Shown here piece by piece: positions 11,103 through 21,112 of a DNA stretch of 64,000 nt (its first letter is position 1; the number at the start of each line of letters is the position of its first letter). The position numbers were made by a program, and so were the translations under genes. The DNA comes from Whitmania pigra (taxonomy: Eukaryota > Annelida > Clitellata > Hirudinida > Haemopidae). Where the stretch lies: contig JAJTWR010000236.1 of NCBI GenBank assembly GCA_021613335.1, positions 2,101,001-2,165,000 of the forward strand. The letters run 5' to 3'. Below the pieces are notes generated by a model, which searched no databases, had not been told where the DNA came from, and saw only the letters and a list, made by a program, of their open reading frames with translations.

Positions 11103-11266
11103 AAACTTACCTGGCGTAGGGGACACAGCGATCAAGAAGGCTGTTCCCCCAGGAGGAGGCTAACCCATTGCACTAGGGGTTGGTTGAATCCTGCGATTAC
11201 CCCAAATGCGGTTAACTCGGGCGCACTATTTTTGTTAGTGGGGAGTTGCGTTCGCGCATTTCCTTG
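11103..11266 (+). ncRNA. U1: U1 spliceosomal snRNA, copy 7, with compensatory stem-I change
   Basis: Full-length U1. Stem I reads CAGC against GCTG where sister copies read CCGC against GCGG, a paired double change that keeps the helix. The 3' flank differs from the other copies (TTGGTTTGTCAAG). It ends the regular tandem block. Confidence 0.92.
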
Positions 11267-11729
11267 GTTTGTCAAGTAAATGTAAGCAATGTGTAGGGTT
11301 CTATAACTTGTATCTGATGATTGTTTTAAAATGCATTCTTTCACGTTTTTAAATGTTTATCAAAACATGAACTTTTTAATTGGAAACTACATTAGGCCAA
11401 ATTAAATGAAAAAGTAAGTTCGGAATGTGATAGTCTTTATCAATGTCTTATCTATTAAAACAGAGAGCCAAGCTTTGTATCACAATTACCAAAACCACGT
11501 GGTTTTATAGCCCAATGTACATTTTCTAAATACGTTAATGACGAAATAAAAAGTGTAAAATTAATGTTATAAATAGATATAGCAGAGCTGATCGATATGA
11601 TTTGATATGAAATAATAAAAAATATTTATCAACGTCATGAAAGTATTAAAGTTATATTTTTCAACATTTCTGTGTAGAAGTCACAGAAATACAGCGTGCT
11701 ACGCAACGGCAATATCTTCAACAACGAAT
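11267..11729. other. Spacer without recognised gene
   Basis: AT-rich sequence unrelated to the tandem-block spacers. I see no coding frame and no RNA. Confidence 0.6.
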
Positions 11730-11950
11730 CTCCACCTAGCGAGGATTATAAGAAATCTAAGACATTAAATCTAATGCATAATTATTGTTCATTTACGAAC
11801 ACAAATTTAATTCTGAGATGTCAAATATAATTTAACCAAGTTTATTAATAATATTTCAAATAAAAAATATTTTTATATAATATTAATCATTTCGACACCA
11901 TCGACTCTGCCTCGACGGAACTATATAAAGACGACGAAACCGACCAGGCC
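11730..11950 (+). promoter_or_regulatory. U1 copy 8 promoter, with a TATA box
   Basis: Distal element variant CTCCACCTAGCGA at 11730-11742 (-221). PSE-like ACACCATC at 11895 (-56). Unlike its neighbours it also has TATATAA at about 11922-11929 (-29). Confidence 0.65.
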
Positions 11951-12114
11951 AAACTTACCTGGCGTAGGAGACACCGTGATCAGGAAGGCGGTTCTCCCAG
12001 GGGGAGACCGACCCATTGCACCCGGGGTTGGTTGAATCCTGCGATTACCCCAAATGCGGGTAACTCGGGCGCATTATTTTTGATAGTGGGGAGTTGCGTT
12101 CGCGCATTTCCCTT
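11951..12114 (+). ncRNA. U1: U1 spliceosomal snRNA, copy 8 (second sequence class)
   Basis: 5' AAACTTACCTGGCGTAGGAG. Stem-loop I has loop GATCAGGAAGG rather than GATCAAGAAGG. Stem-loop II begins GGGAGACCGACC. The Sm-like site is ATTTTTGATAG and the terminal hairpin is intact. It matches copy 11 almost exactly. Confidence 0.94.
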
Positions 12115-12405
12115 GGTCATAATTAACGTTACTCGTGTGCTGTGTCGTTCTGAGTATTTTGCAGGGATGTCGTGTTACCTTTGTCCCTTGTGCACGAAAT
12201 TTAGATGACATTTTTTGCTTCTAGTGTAAAATTCCCCCCAAATATGCGTGCGCTTTTGTGAAATTCTTGTTACATATTATATTTATTATGGTTATCCATT
12301 TTTGGATTACACGCAAAAAGTATTCAAATATTCCAACTAAAATCACAGAAAAAGCTACACTCAAAGCAAAAAACTAAAGAACAATTTACACTTCGTTAAG
12401 AGACT
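12115..12405. other. Spacer without recognised gene
   Basis: AT-rich; it separates the convergent U1 copies 8 (+) and 9 (-). Nothing else supported. Confidence 0.6.
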
Positions 12406-12569
12406 CAGGGAAATGCGCGAACGCAACTCCCCGCTATCAGAAATTATGCACCCGAGTTACCCAAATTTTGGGTAATCACGAGACTCAGCCCTCCCAAGGT
12501 GCAATGGGCGGGCCTCCTCCCGGGAGAACCGCCTTCGTGATCACGGTATCTCCGGTGCCAGGTTAGTAT
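12406..12569 (-). ncRNA. U1: U1 snRNA variant, copy 9 (altered 5' end)
   Basis: On the minus strand the RNA starts ATACTAACCTGG, where canonical U1 has ATACTTACCTG. The base at position 6, which pairs with donor position +3, is changed from T to A. Loop I is the canonical GATCACGAAGG. Loop II is ATTGCACC, the Sm site is AATTTCTG and the terminal TTGCGTTCGCGC hairpin is intact. Stem-loop III reads TTACCCAAAATTTGGGTAA and still pairs. Promoter landmarks are kept, so it may be expressed. A decayed pseudogene is possible but the stems argue against it. Confidence 0.88.
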
Positions 12570-12783
12570 GAGATGCAGCCGATTTGCTTTCCCTAAGAAC
12601 ACAGTAGCGATCAATAATGATGGTGTTTTCCAGCGAATCGTGTCATGATTGAGATTACAATATTGGTTTAGATGATTGAAAAGATTTTTAATGTTGGTTG
12701 AATGAATTTATATGTCGGTGATTTACGATTGATTTTATTTTCGATAAAAAGTATCGCCTGACCACCAGAATGTCATCTGGCGA
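12570..12783 (-). promoter_or_regulatory. U1 copy 9 promoter
   Basis: PSE-like ACACCATC ends the block at 12626-12621 (-57). A distal-element variant, TCATCTGGCGA on the plus strand at 12773-12783, is 204-214 bases upstream. The element is nearly palindromic, so its orientation is uncertain. Confidence 0.55.
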
Positions 12784-13985
12784 TCGTCAAAAAAATATTA
12801 CAAATGCACCATAAACAATGACTAACTTCGCTAATGACATTTAATATTTTATTTTTAAAACTGTCATAGGTAAAACAAACATTTAACATTTTAAAAATTC
12901 TTGCTAAATGGATGTTCCCAACATTTCAACATAATGTTTACTTTGATCGCATCCACGATCTTCGCAACTTTTTAGACTTATCTCTATTTCAAGAGCAGGT
13001 CTTATTTTCCGGAATTTTGTAAATTGTAAATTTATCATGTTATACGTATTTTAAGTTTTGAATTTTGTTGAAGATGAGTGTCATCACCTGAAAAGTTCAA
13101 ATATTGATACAAGATCGTGAGACGAAAGTGACTAACCGGGGATTGTTTTTTTTTATGGCTGATACAAAATAAATAAATGATTTTCATATTTCCATTGATT
13201 ATTTCCCGTCCTTAAGGATATGCGTTTTTAGTAAGATGTGTTTGTTTTTAAGGAGTCAGTTTGTGGTTAATCAACTAGTTTTTCATTGAAGTTAGGGATT
13301 TGCTTTTGATCATTGTAATGCCTCTGAAATTTGCAGTAGGCAATTGGATCTCAATTTTCAACTAAATAAATTGGAGTATAGAGATTTAAGAAGCTGTTTT
13401 GTTACATTGGATTATTTGCAATTTGGGTTTGTTCTGCTTATGCTACCTCATTCTATAGAAGATGCAAGGCTAAAGACATTGTGGGCAAAATTAAAGTCAA
13501 AATCAATGATCATTTCTATAAGTGAAGGCTAACATAATGTTTGCCAAACATCTTCCTCATATTTAGACCTCTCACTTGAAAACTATTTGATATTTTGTAT
13601 TACGAGCAACAGACTTTCTCCGAATGAACAATAACTTTAAAAGCTGGCTTTATTAAAAAAAATAACTCGAGCAGGAAATCTGAGCATAACAATCATAACA
13701 TGTCAATGCTCCAAGAGAATTTTGACAAAAAGATTGTATGAAAAGCCATTTTTAAATACAGCATGTGCTGAACTTCCAGCATGTTATTAATGAATCAAAC
13801 TTATCCACTTAGGTGGAATTTTATTAATCCTATTTCTTACCATCTCCTTATAAATTAACATAAAAAAAATAAATCATTGCTTCTTTATTTTTCCCTTTTC
13901 GACACAACTCGGTCTACACTCCTTAAAGACCACATCTCAACCCGACAGCCCTCAAACCACAATTATTGACATTATTTACGAAACA
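12784..13985. other. Spacer without recognised gene
   Basis: About 1.2 kb of AT-rich sequence between the two minus-strand U1 copies. A 62-codon frame at 13344-13532 has no recognisable domain or splice context and I leave it out. Confidence 0.6.
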
Positions 13986-14149
13986 TAGGGAAAAGCGCGG
14001 ACGCAACTCCCCACTATCAGAAATTACGCACCCGAGTTACCCCAATTACGGGTAATCGCGGGCTTCAGCCTACCCCCGGTGCAATGGGCAGGCCTCCACC
14101 CGGGAGAACCGCCTTCGTGATCACGGTGTCTCCGGTGCCAAGTAAGTAT
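13986..14149 (-). ncRNA. U1: U1 snRNA variant, copy 10 (altered 5' end)
   Basis: On the minus strand the RNA starts ATACTTACTTGG. Position 9, which pairs with the last exon base, is T instead of C. Loop I is the canonical GATCACGAAGG, stem-loop II is GGTGGAGGCCTGCCCATTGC, the Sm site is AATTTCTG, and the terminal hairpin reads TTGCGTCCGCGC, a one-base change. All stems can form, so a functional variant is plausible. Confidence 0.88.
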
Positions 14150-14347
14150 GAGGCCTTCTCCATTCTCGACCAATAAGCCAACCATCATCCACACTAGTCG
14201 AGGTGTTTCTCGACGGTCGATTGTAAGTTTGGCCGAATTTTTGATTGGTGGTTGAATTGATTGAAAATTTATGAATTGTTGTTGATTAAGTTGTAATTTG
14301 TAATGTATGGTAATAAGGTTCATTTTTGCGTTATGTCCCTCTGGCGA
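14150..14347 (-). promoter_or_regulatory. U1 copy 10 promoter
   Basis: PSE-like ACACCT at 14206-14201 (-57). Distal-element variant TCCCTCTGGCGA on the plus strand at 14336-14347, 187-198 bases upstream. Confidence 0.55.
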
Positions 14348-15179
14348 CGCGTTATTTTCATGGCTCTTTTATGCGATTTTATACGTGTGCACTAAGTCGG
14401 TGGTTTAAAATTCTTTTTAATTTTTAATACTTTTATTATTTGGTCATTCAATATTAATTGACTGGATTTAATTTGTGAGCTTTTTATTGCTGCGTGTCTA
14501 CAATATTTAAAAATAGTGCTGTGCAAAGACTACACCCACCTTAACAATGGTTGTAAACATGAATGAATTCAAGTTTAAAAAATCAGATATGTGTGCAAAA
14601 GCAATATAAACGAATTAATTCGCGCTATGTGAGATTAAAATCGCTTTAAAGCTATACACTTACTTATTGTAGTAAGTTTTATTAAAATTTACTAATACGA
14701 ACAGCAGGATTTCTCCGTCATTGTCAAATGTTACATTTTTACACTTTAAACTGACTTGTTTGACATAACGTCCATTTCATTTTAAGATCCTCAATCTACA
14801 TTCGGTTCACACACTTAGACTTGAGCTTTTGAAGTTTGTACACGACAGTTTACATAGAAAGATCAAAATGTTCCGAAACTTTAATAAGTCGTCAAGAAAA
14901 CATTACAATCCAAAGGCAAGCACCGATACTCGATGTCAAATCTCACAGCAACGAGCCGGCTTTGAAGGCTTGCGGCACAATGTAAACATTAAAATTATGT
15001 CTCCTAGCGCCGAACATTCAATCTGCAAGCGAATATATGCAACTTATTTACTTCACTTTTTATAAATATAAAGAAATATACATTTTTTAATTTATTTTTT
15101 GTAATAAATAGTTTTTGTCTTTTTGCAAACATTTGCGTACATTTTGCAAAATAGGTATCAGTTCAAGCCCGTTAAAAAC
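14348..15179. other. Spacer without recognised gene
   Basis: AT-rich. A 78-codon frame at 14829-15065 has no recognisable features. A further partial match to the distal element (CTCCTAGCGCC) lies near 15000. Confidence 0.5.
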
Positions 15180-15379
15180 ACCACCTAGCGACAATATTTC
15201 TCAAGTGCATATAATCTTAAATAAAAAATTGTTAATAAATTTCAATAATGTTTTTGGTTTGGAATTAATTTACGAAATATAATTTCAACTTAAATCTGAC
15301 GAAAATTACAATTTCTCAAAGAAACACCACCGTGAAAACAACCTCAAGAGAATAAGACGGAGACGAAACGGCAATGGCC
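15180..15379 (+). promoter_or_regulatory. U1 copy 11 promoter
   Basis: Distal-element variant ACCACCTAGCGA around 15180-15191 (-200). PSE-like ACACCACC at 15324 (-56). Confidence 0.6.
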
Positions 15380-15543
15380 AAACTTACCTGGCGTAGGAGA
15401 CACCGTGATCAGGAAGGCGGTTCTCCCAGGGGGAGACCGACCCATTGCACCCGGGGTTGGTTGAATCCTGCGATTACCCCAAATGCGGGTAACTCGGGCG
15501 CATTATTTTTGATAGTGGGGAGTTGCGTTCGCGCATTTCCCTT
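15380..15543 (+). ncRNA. U1: U1 spliceosomal snRNA, copy 11
   Basis: Same class as copy 8: AAACTTACCTGGCGTAGGAG, loop I GATCAGGAAGG, ATTTTTGATAG Sm region and intact terminal hairpin. Confidence 0.94.
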
Positions 15544-16370
15544 GCTTTCTAATTAACGTTAACTGTATGTGTGTGTGTGTGTGTGTGTTGGTTGTTTTGG
15601 GTGTTGTTGCTGACAGGTTTGAAAGCCTTTGTTTAATAGGGGATGCTTCGCGTTTGAATACTTGGTGTGTGTGTGTGTTTCTGCATTGATTTTACACTTT
15701 GTATTGTTTTCTTTAGAATGACAGTTCTTGCGTAGGAGTTGCAGTGGCAACCTCAGGCAAAACATGTTACTATTATTTAATCTCGTGATTGAGAGGTGTT
15801 CTTTTGCGAGATATTTGCTTAAATATAAATGGAGCGATTTTTCGTGTTTAGTAAACATGCTAAAGTCACAGTCCGAAAGCCAAATAAATAGACTGAAGAA
15901 TCATGTTTACTCTTTTTCGGTGATTATAATTTGGCTCCGCCTATTTAATTATGTTAAAGAGATGTACTGTTTAACGTCGACGAATTTTTATTTGAAAGTT
16001 GTACGATATAAACATTTAATTTATTTCTGCAAAATGTTTTCTGGCGCTAAATAAAAATAATTATTGATTATTGTAAATTTTTTTTTTAATTCTCAGTAGA
16101 CGCAATTACGCAATTCTAATAAATAAACAAGCGAATATAAACTGATCAGCAGTATTGGAAACTATCGCTATTACCATCATCGCTGTTACTTCCAACCAGA
16201 CGATTCCGGAGTTATTAAGTAAAGTAAGACAATACAACACGGAACCGCATATTAATCAGTAGAAATATTCTCGCTTGAATAAAGAATCATTTAGACGGCT
16301 GCTGGCGATTTCACACAAAACTTCCAAGGATATCGCATGCTCCAAATTGGTGCAGTTTAGTTTTGTAGAT
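15544..16370. other. Spacer with (GT)n runs
   Basis: A GT dinucleotide run lies at about 15566-15588 and a shorter one near 15667-15678. The rest is AT-rich with no supported gene. An in-frame TAG at 16260-16262 closes the frame of the following ORF. Confidence 0.6.
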
Positions 16371-17579
16371 ATGAAAATGAAGGAAGCTTCAGTGAGAACC
16401 CACAAGGTTACGAATCTCAGAGCTTCTATATCGGAAGGCTGTAAAGGTTATTTTTCCCAGGACCAAAAGTCTAAATGTGGCCTTGGGTTAAGCGAGAGTT
16501 TCATAAACCACTTATCGAAACAAAGAAAATCTCTTAAAGCCAATCCACCACCTTTGATGAAAGAAGGGGAAGCACTAGTAATTCATACTGGTAGCAGTAG
16601 GTCCGAAGTTCAGTTTCGGCTCATTCCAGACAGAAAAGAATCTTTTAGATCAGTTAGAACACGAACGAACAAATTCCCGGGCAATAATCAAGATACGATA
16701 CATCGTGTTGTTAGTAACTCGCGCCTTTCTCAACCTGCCAGCAATGTTTTAGAGGATCATTTGTCCGAACAAACAGTTTCAAAAGAAATCAAAGATGACT
16801 ATTCTCAAGTCAAATTAACCCCAAAAATACAGGTTAACGAGTCTAATTGGATGAACCATAATGTGGCACTCTTGGATGCGAATCACTCCAATAAGCCAAG
16901 CCAAAAGAATCTAGGAAAGTCCGTTGAAGACAAAGCGAATGCCAATTCTAACGTAAATGGTAAATTTGGACTGAACCTACAAAATGCTGAATCAAACGAT
17001 AATAACATCAATAACACGAAAGGCAATAATTCATTTCAAAAACATTATGATGATCAAGTTAATAGGCGACAATCTTCGAAAGATGTAGTGAATAATCAGA
17101 CTGAACACCTCGACAAAAAGCCCAGGGAGAAGAGACTTCTGGAAAGACCAGTTTTGCCAAAGATAAAATTCAAACTCATGCTGACGACGGAGGAATTTCA
17201 AAGCCTACAAAATTCGCTGAAAAAGACTTTGGCGATGGAAAGCAAATGGAGCAGACGTCTAAAGCTGGTTGATTTCACGGAGCAGAAAGTTCGTAAAGGC
17301 AGGTGTCATGGCGACGAACAAGATGACGTTCTACACGCCCGCTGCCGTGGACATGGAGAAATAGGATCAAAAGAATCTAGACATCGTCATCGCCATTGTC
17401 ATTTTTCTCAGAATTGCAACAAACTGAATATTGACCACACGAGCAAAAAAGAAGTCAAATCTTGTCGAAGGAACAAGCTTTTTCTACAGACATCTAAAGA
17501 TGACAACAAACTACTTGGAACTCAGAGGATAAATTATTGGCTAACAGATGGATGGTCTCCAAAGATGATAGAAAAATAA
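16371..17579 (+). CDS. Orphan 402-residue hydrophilic protein
   Basis: I do not recognise this protein. The frame is open from 16263, but the first ATG is at 16371 (MKMKEASVR), giving 402 residues to the TAA at 17577-17579. If an upstream exon exists the N-terminus may be longer. It is rich in Asn, Ser and Lys, with an Asn-rich middle (about residues 195-250) and no signal peptide or membrane segment. The C-terminal third is more ordered and basic (RPVLPKIKFKLMLTTEEFQ, KKTLAMESKWSRRLK). It includes a His/Cys-rich stretch (HARCRGHGEIG, RHRHRHCHFSQNC) that might bind metal; no standard zinc-finger spacing is seen. Length and codon mix argue for a real single-exon gene. Confidence 0.65.
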   Translation: MKMKEASVRTHKVTNLRASISEGCKGYFSQDQKSKCGLGLSESFINHLSKQRKSLKANPPPLMKEGEALVIHTGSSRSEVQFRLIPDRKESFRSVRTRTNKFPGNNQDTIHRVVSNSRLSQPASNVLEDHLSEQTVSKEIKDDYSQVKLTPKIQVNESNWMNHNVALLDANHSNKPSQKNLGKSVEDKANANSNVNGKFGLNLQNAESNDNNINNTKGNNSFQKHYDDQVNRRQSSKDVVNNQTEHLDKKPREKRLLERPVLPKIKFKLMLTTEEFQSLQNSLKKTLAMESKWSRRLKLVDFTEQKVRKGRCHGDEQDDVLHARCRGHGEIGSKESRHRHRHCHFSQNCNKLNIDHTSKKEVKSCRRNKLFLQTSKDDNKLLGTQRINYWLTDGWSPKMIEK

Positions 17580-17930
17580 TTTAAATCAACCAAAATTTAA
17601 ACATGAAGGTGATAATTTAAAATAGTAAAACTTAACGCCCGTTAAATAAACCTATTTTTCATGACGGCGAGTTAGCGAATTTATTCCAGTAAAAAGTTAT
17701 GAATTGCGTAATTTCTTTAACGCGCAATTGAACGAAACAATTGCTCGCAATCGATATCTATGTTTCAACAGCAAATCAAGCAAATTTAGAAAAAATTAGT
17801 TAAACTATACAAAATATTTGAAAAAAATAAAAGTGATTTCACCTGTTACATTCCTACGTACATGTATTAAGTCAATGTTTACAAAGCTGACGAACAGCTA
17901 ACGTCTTGAGATAATTTCTATTTTGGCTCA

Positions 17931-20900
17931 ATGGCTTCTACCGTGTCTTTATCGTTTCGGTGGCTGGATATATTGGAGAAAGAATTCGACAAATCCTTCG
18001 TGGATTTGGACTTGTTGCTTGGCGATATTGATCCCGACCAAAGCGACTTAATGTACGAAGGGAGGCACAAAATGACTTCTCTAAGTGCGGCCTTTGCTCA
18101 GCTGAGCCACAAAGCACAAACCATTTTCCAGTCTAATGCAAAACTCGAGGTGGGTTGTGTAGGTGGGAGAATCACAACGAGATTTAGGGAGAATATGAAG
18201 AAGTTGCTAAGGATGTGTTTTGCAAATATTTACATTTTAATAATAGGCTCAACTTCTGGATTTAAAAAGTGACCTGACAGAGGAAAGGGCCAAGAAGATG
18301 GTTTTAGAAGAAGAATTGCAGAAAGTCATTTCTCAACTTCATTCTTGCCAAATGAAGCTGGAAGGCACAACCTCAAGTGCTGAAGAATCAGAAAAAATCA
18401 GGAAAGAACTCGTGAGTTCTTGCTATCTTTGTTAGTTTTGGATTATCACGAATCATTTTCTAATCTCTACAAATAAGTTCAAACTGCTCAAAATTTTTTA
18501 TGATAATTTAATATCGTCATCACCATCATCACCATCATCATCAAAATCATCATCATCGTTATCACTACCAGGAGGAAGAAGTCGAGAAGGACAAATCTGC
18601 CCAGATGAGTGGAGCTCTTTGCGAAGCAGAGTTGAAGGAGCTGAGAAAGGAAAATGGCGACCTCAAGCAGTACATCATCGCCCTTCAGGGGGAAGTTTAC
18701 GGGGCTCGACTGGCTGCCAAGTACCTCGATAAAGAGCTGGCTGGAAGGTACGGTGGCGACAAGGATGATGGTTGGTGATAGTGGTTTTGATGGCGACGAT
18801 GAGGATTATGACGATTTGCGAGCGAGGCGAATGCGAGCATGATGTTTGTGATGAAGAGATGACGATGATGATAATGAGACTTCCCTAACCGTAATCCTTG
18901 GTCGATCATTTGTTCTGCCCACCCACTCACTCACTCACTCACCTTTCCACCCATTCGAAGACTCGCATCCACCCCCAACCAGGATCCAGCAGATTCAACT
19001 CCTGGGCAGGGACATGAAGGGCTCGGAACACGACAAGCTTTGGAACCAACTCGAGGCCGAGATCCATCTCCACAGGCACAAGACGGTCATCAGGGCTTGC
19101 AGGGGTCGCTCCACCAAACAGCAAAAGTGCCCACTGCCGGTGGGCCATGTGAGTTTTGGATAATTGTTCGATGGTGATGATGATGATTTTGATGATGACG
19201 ACGATGATGATGATGACGATGAAGATGACTGTCTTGTGGACTGCAATGAAGATGTTGATGGCGTTGATAAAGAAGCCTTCATTGGAATTATTGTTGTTAT
19301 TATTGTAGAGTTATGAATATTTATTTATAGGACTACCACGCACTGAGAAGGAGACAAGGAATTGGAGACATCAGATTGGTGAGGCTGTTCAAGTCACCCG
19401 AGGAGGGGCTCGGGATGTCAATCACAGTGAGTGAATAAATTATGATAATAATGTCATAATTAACATTGATAATTAGGCCTGTGTGATTTTGCATTTAGGA
19501 TCCTTGGTGAATAAGTTATGATAATGAGCTGTTTTTAGTTTTACGACTGTCAAAGCATGGGTTTTTAAAATAATCAACTAAAACCTAACTAATTAAAAAT
19601 CACTCATTATTTTTACTCACATTCATTATTATTATGATTATGATTATTATTATTATCCAACAAATCTAACCCTTGACCACTCAGGGGGGCAAAGAGCACG
19701 GGGTACCCATCCTGATCTCGGAGATCCATCCGAACCAACCCGCCCACAGGTGCCAGCAGTTGTACATCGGGGATGCCATCCTCTCGGTCAACGGAATCGA
19801 CCTCAGGAGTTCGAAACATGCGGAGGCCGTTCACATTTTGTCTCAGCAGGTGATGGTGATAATGTGATGTTGTTGTTTGTGGTGATGATGAAGATCTTGG
19901 ATGATAAATTTGTTGTCTTGGTGAGTTTTGGTGAAGTTGAAAAATGATTTGGTCCACTGTGGCCCGAAAGGATTTTGAGCCGCTTCTTTTCGTATTCCAC
20001 TGGTAAATGCCATTTAGAAGTACGTCTAGTTGTTAAGATGGTTAACCAATAATGAATTAATGAATAATTAATGACGATTTAACAAATAATTGATAATGAG
20101 TTAATAGTTAATTGATATTGAGTTAATGAATAATTTTTTGTGATAATAGACTTAGAAGTTTATTTTGTCTCCTCAGCATGGAGAGATCGAACTCGAGGTG
20201 GTTTATGTCGTTCCGGACGAAGACAGCGATGATGAAAACCATGACTACGAGGATGAGAATGGTTTTAGGTCATCATTTTTCTTGTCTTTGTATATTAATA
20301 TTAATTTTAATATTATTCAACAGATTCGTGGAAATATCGGTTCCAATTAATTATTGCTTATTGAGATATTATTACTTTATTATTGTAGCGTCTATGATTC
20401 TGAATATTGCAGGTACAGAATTTATGATGATCAGATTGTTGATGGCACTCATGGCTCGTCCTCTCCCTCCCACCAATCTCCTTCTGCCAATGAGGGTGCT
20501 GAGGTGAGGGTCAAGTCTCCACCCACAGAAAAGAAATCCACCAATGAAGATTTGCCAATAAGGTTTTTGATGATGTGTTGCCTTGTAACTGAGAAATATA
20601 TATATATATTTGTATATATATTCATGTTGCTTTTCATAAGTCCAAATTGTTGTTATTACTATTATTATTATTATTATTCAATCTGTTTAATATAATTTAA
20701 CAATATTTTGGTTGTTTAGTTAGATCTTTCATTTATGAAATAATTATGTAAATAAGTTAACATGACTGAATTAATAATGACATTGCAATAATAATTTTAA
20801 TAATAATTGAATTACATCGATGGGTGGATGATTTTTAGAGCCAATCTGTCAAAATTGACTTTTCACCTCAGCTCTTCCGTGGAAGTGAACGGTGTCGTCC

Positions 20901-21112
20901 CTGTCGGACCAGTAGCATCGAACCCCGAGGAACTCAGTGCCCCTGTTCACCAGCAGCATCAGCAGCCCGAACTTGCTCCCCGTTCGCACGAGGATCAGAA
21001 GAACATCCCCAATGTCCCCCTCAAAGCCTCGAAATCTCTCACCGTTTCTAACCATAATCAGGTGCACCATCATCACCACCACACGGTTTACCAGAACAAC
21101 GAGAAGTACTGA
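17931..21112 (+). CDS. GOPC: GOPC: Golgi-associated PDZ and coiled-coil protein
   Basis: Nine exons: 17931-18149, 18247-18411, 18572-18747, 18983-19148, 19331-19426, 19685-19849, 20177-20268, 20413-20562, 20872-21112. They sum to 489 residues (human about 460). The N-terminus ([35 protein letters not shown]) and the coiled-coil region ([49 protein letters not shown]) are nearly diagnostic. The single PDZ domain (about residues 245-340) has the GLGMSIT carboxylate-binding loop, [16 protein letters not shown] and [16 protein letters not shown] (PIST/CAL) is a trans-Golgi adaptor that controls trafficking or degradation of membrane cargo; that is family knowledge. The C-tail has a run of six His before the stop. 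Confidence 0.96.

Larger units (their letters stand above)
7750..11266 (+). repeat. Higher-order repeat of about 1750 bp in the U1 array
   Basis: Copies 3-4 and 5-6(-7) alternate two spacer types. The spacer after copy 4 (from 8641) is nearly identical to that after copy 6 (from 10391), exactly 1750 bases away. The spacer after copy 3 (from about 7930) resembles that after copy 5 (from about 9690). The amplified unit was therefore a dimer of two U1 genes. Confidence 0.8.
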
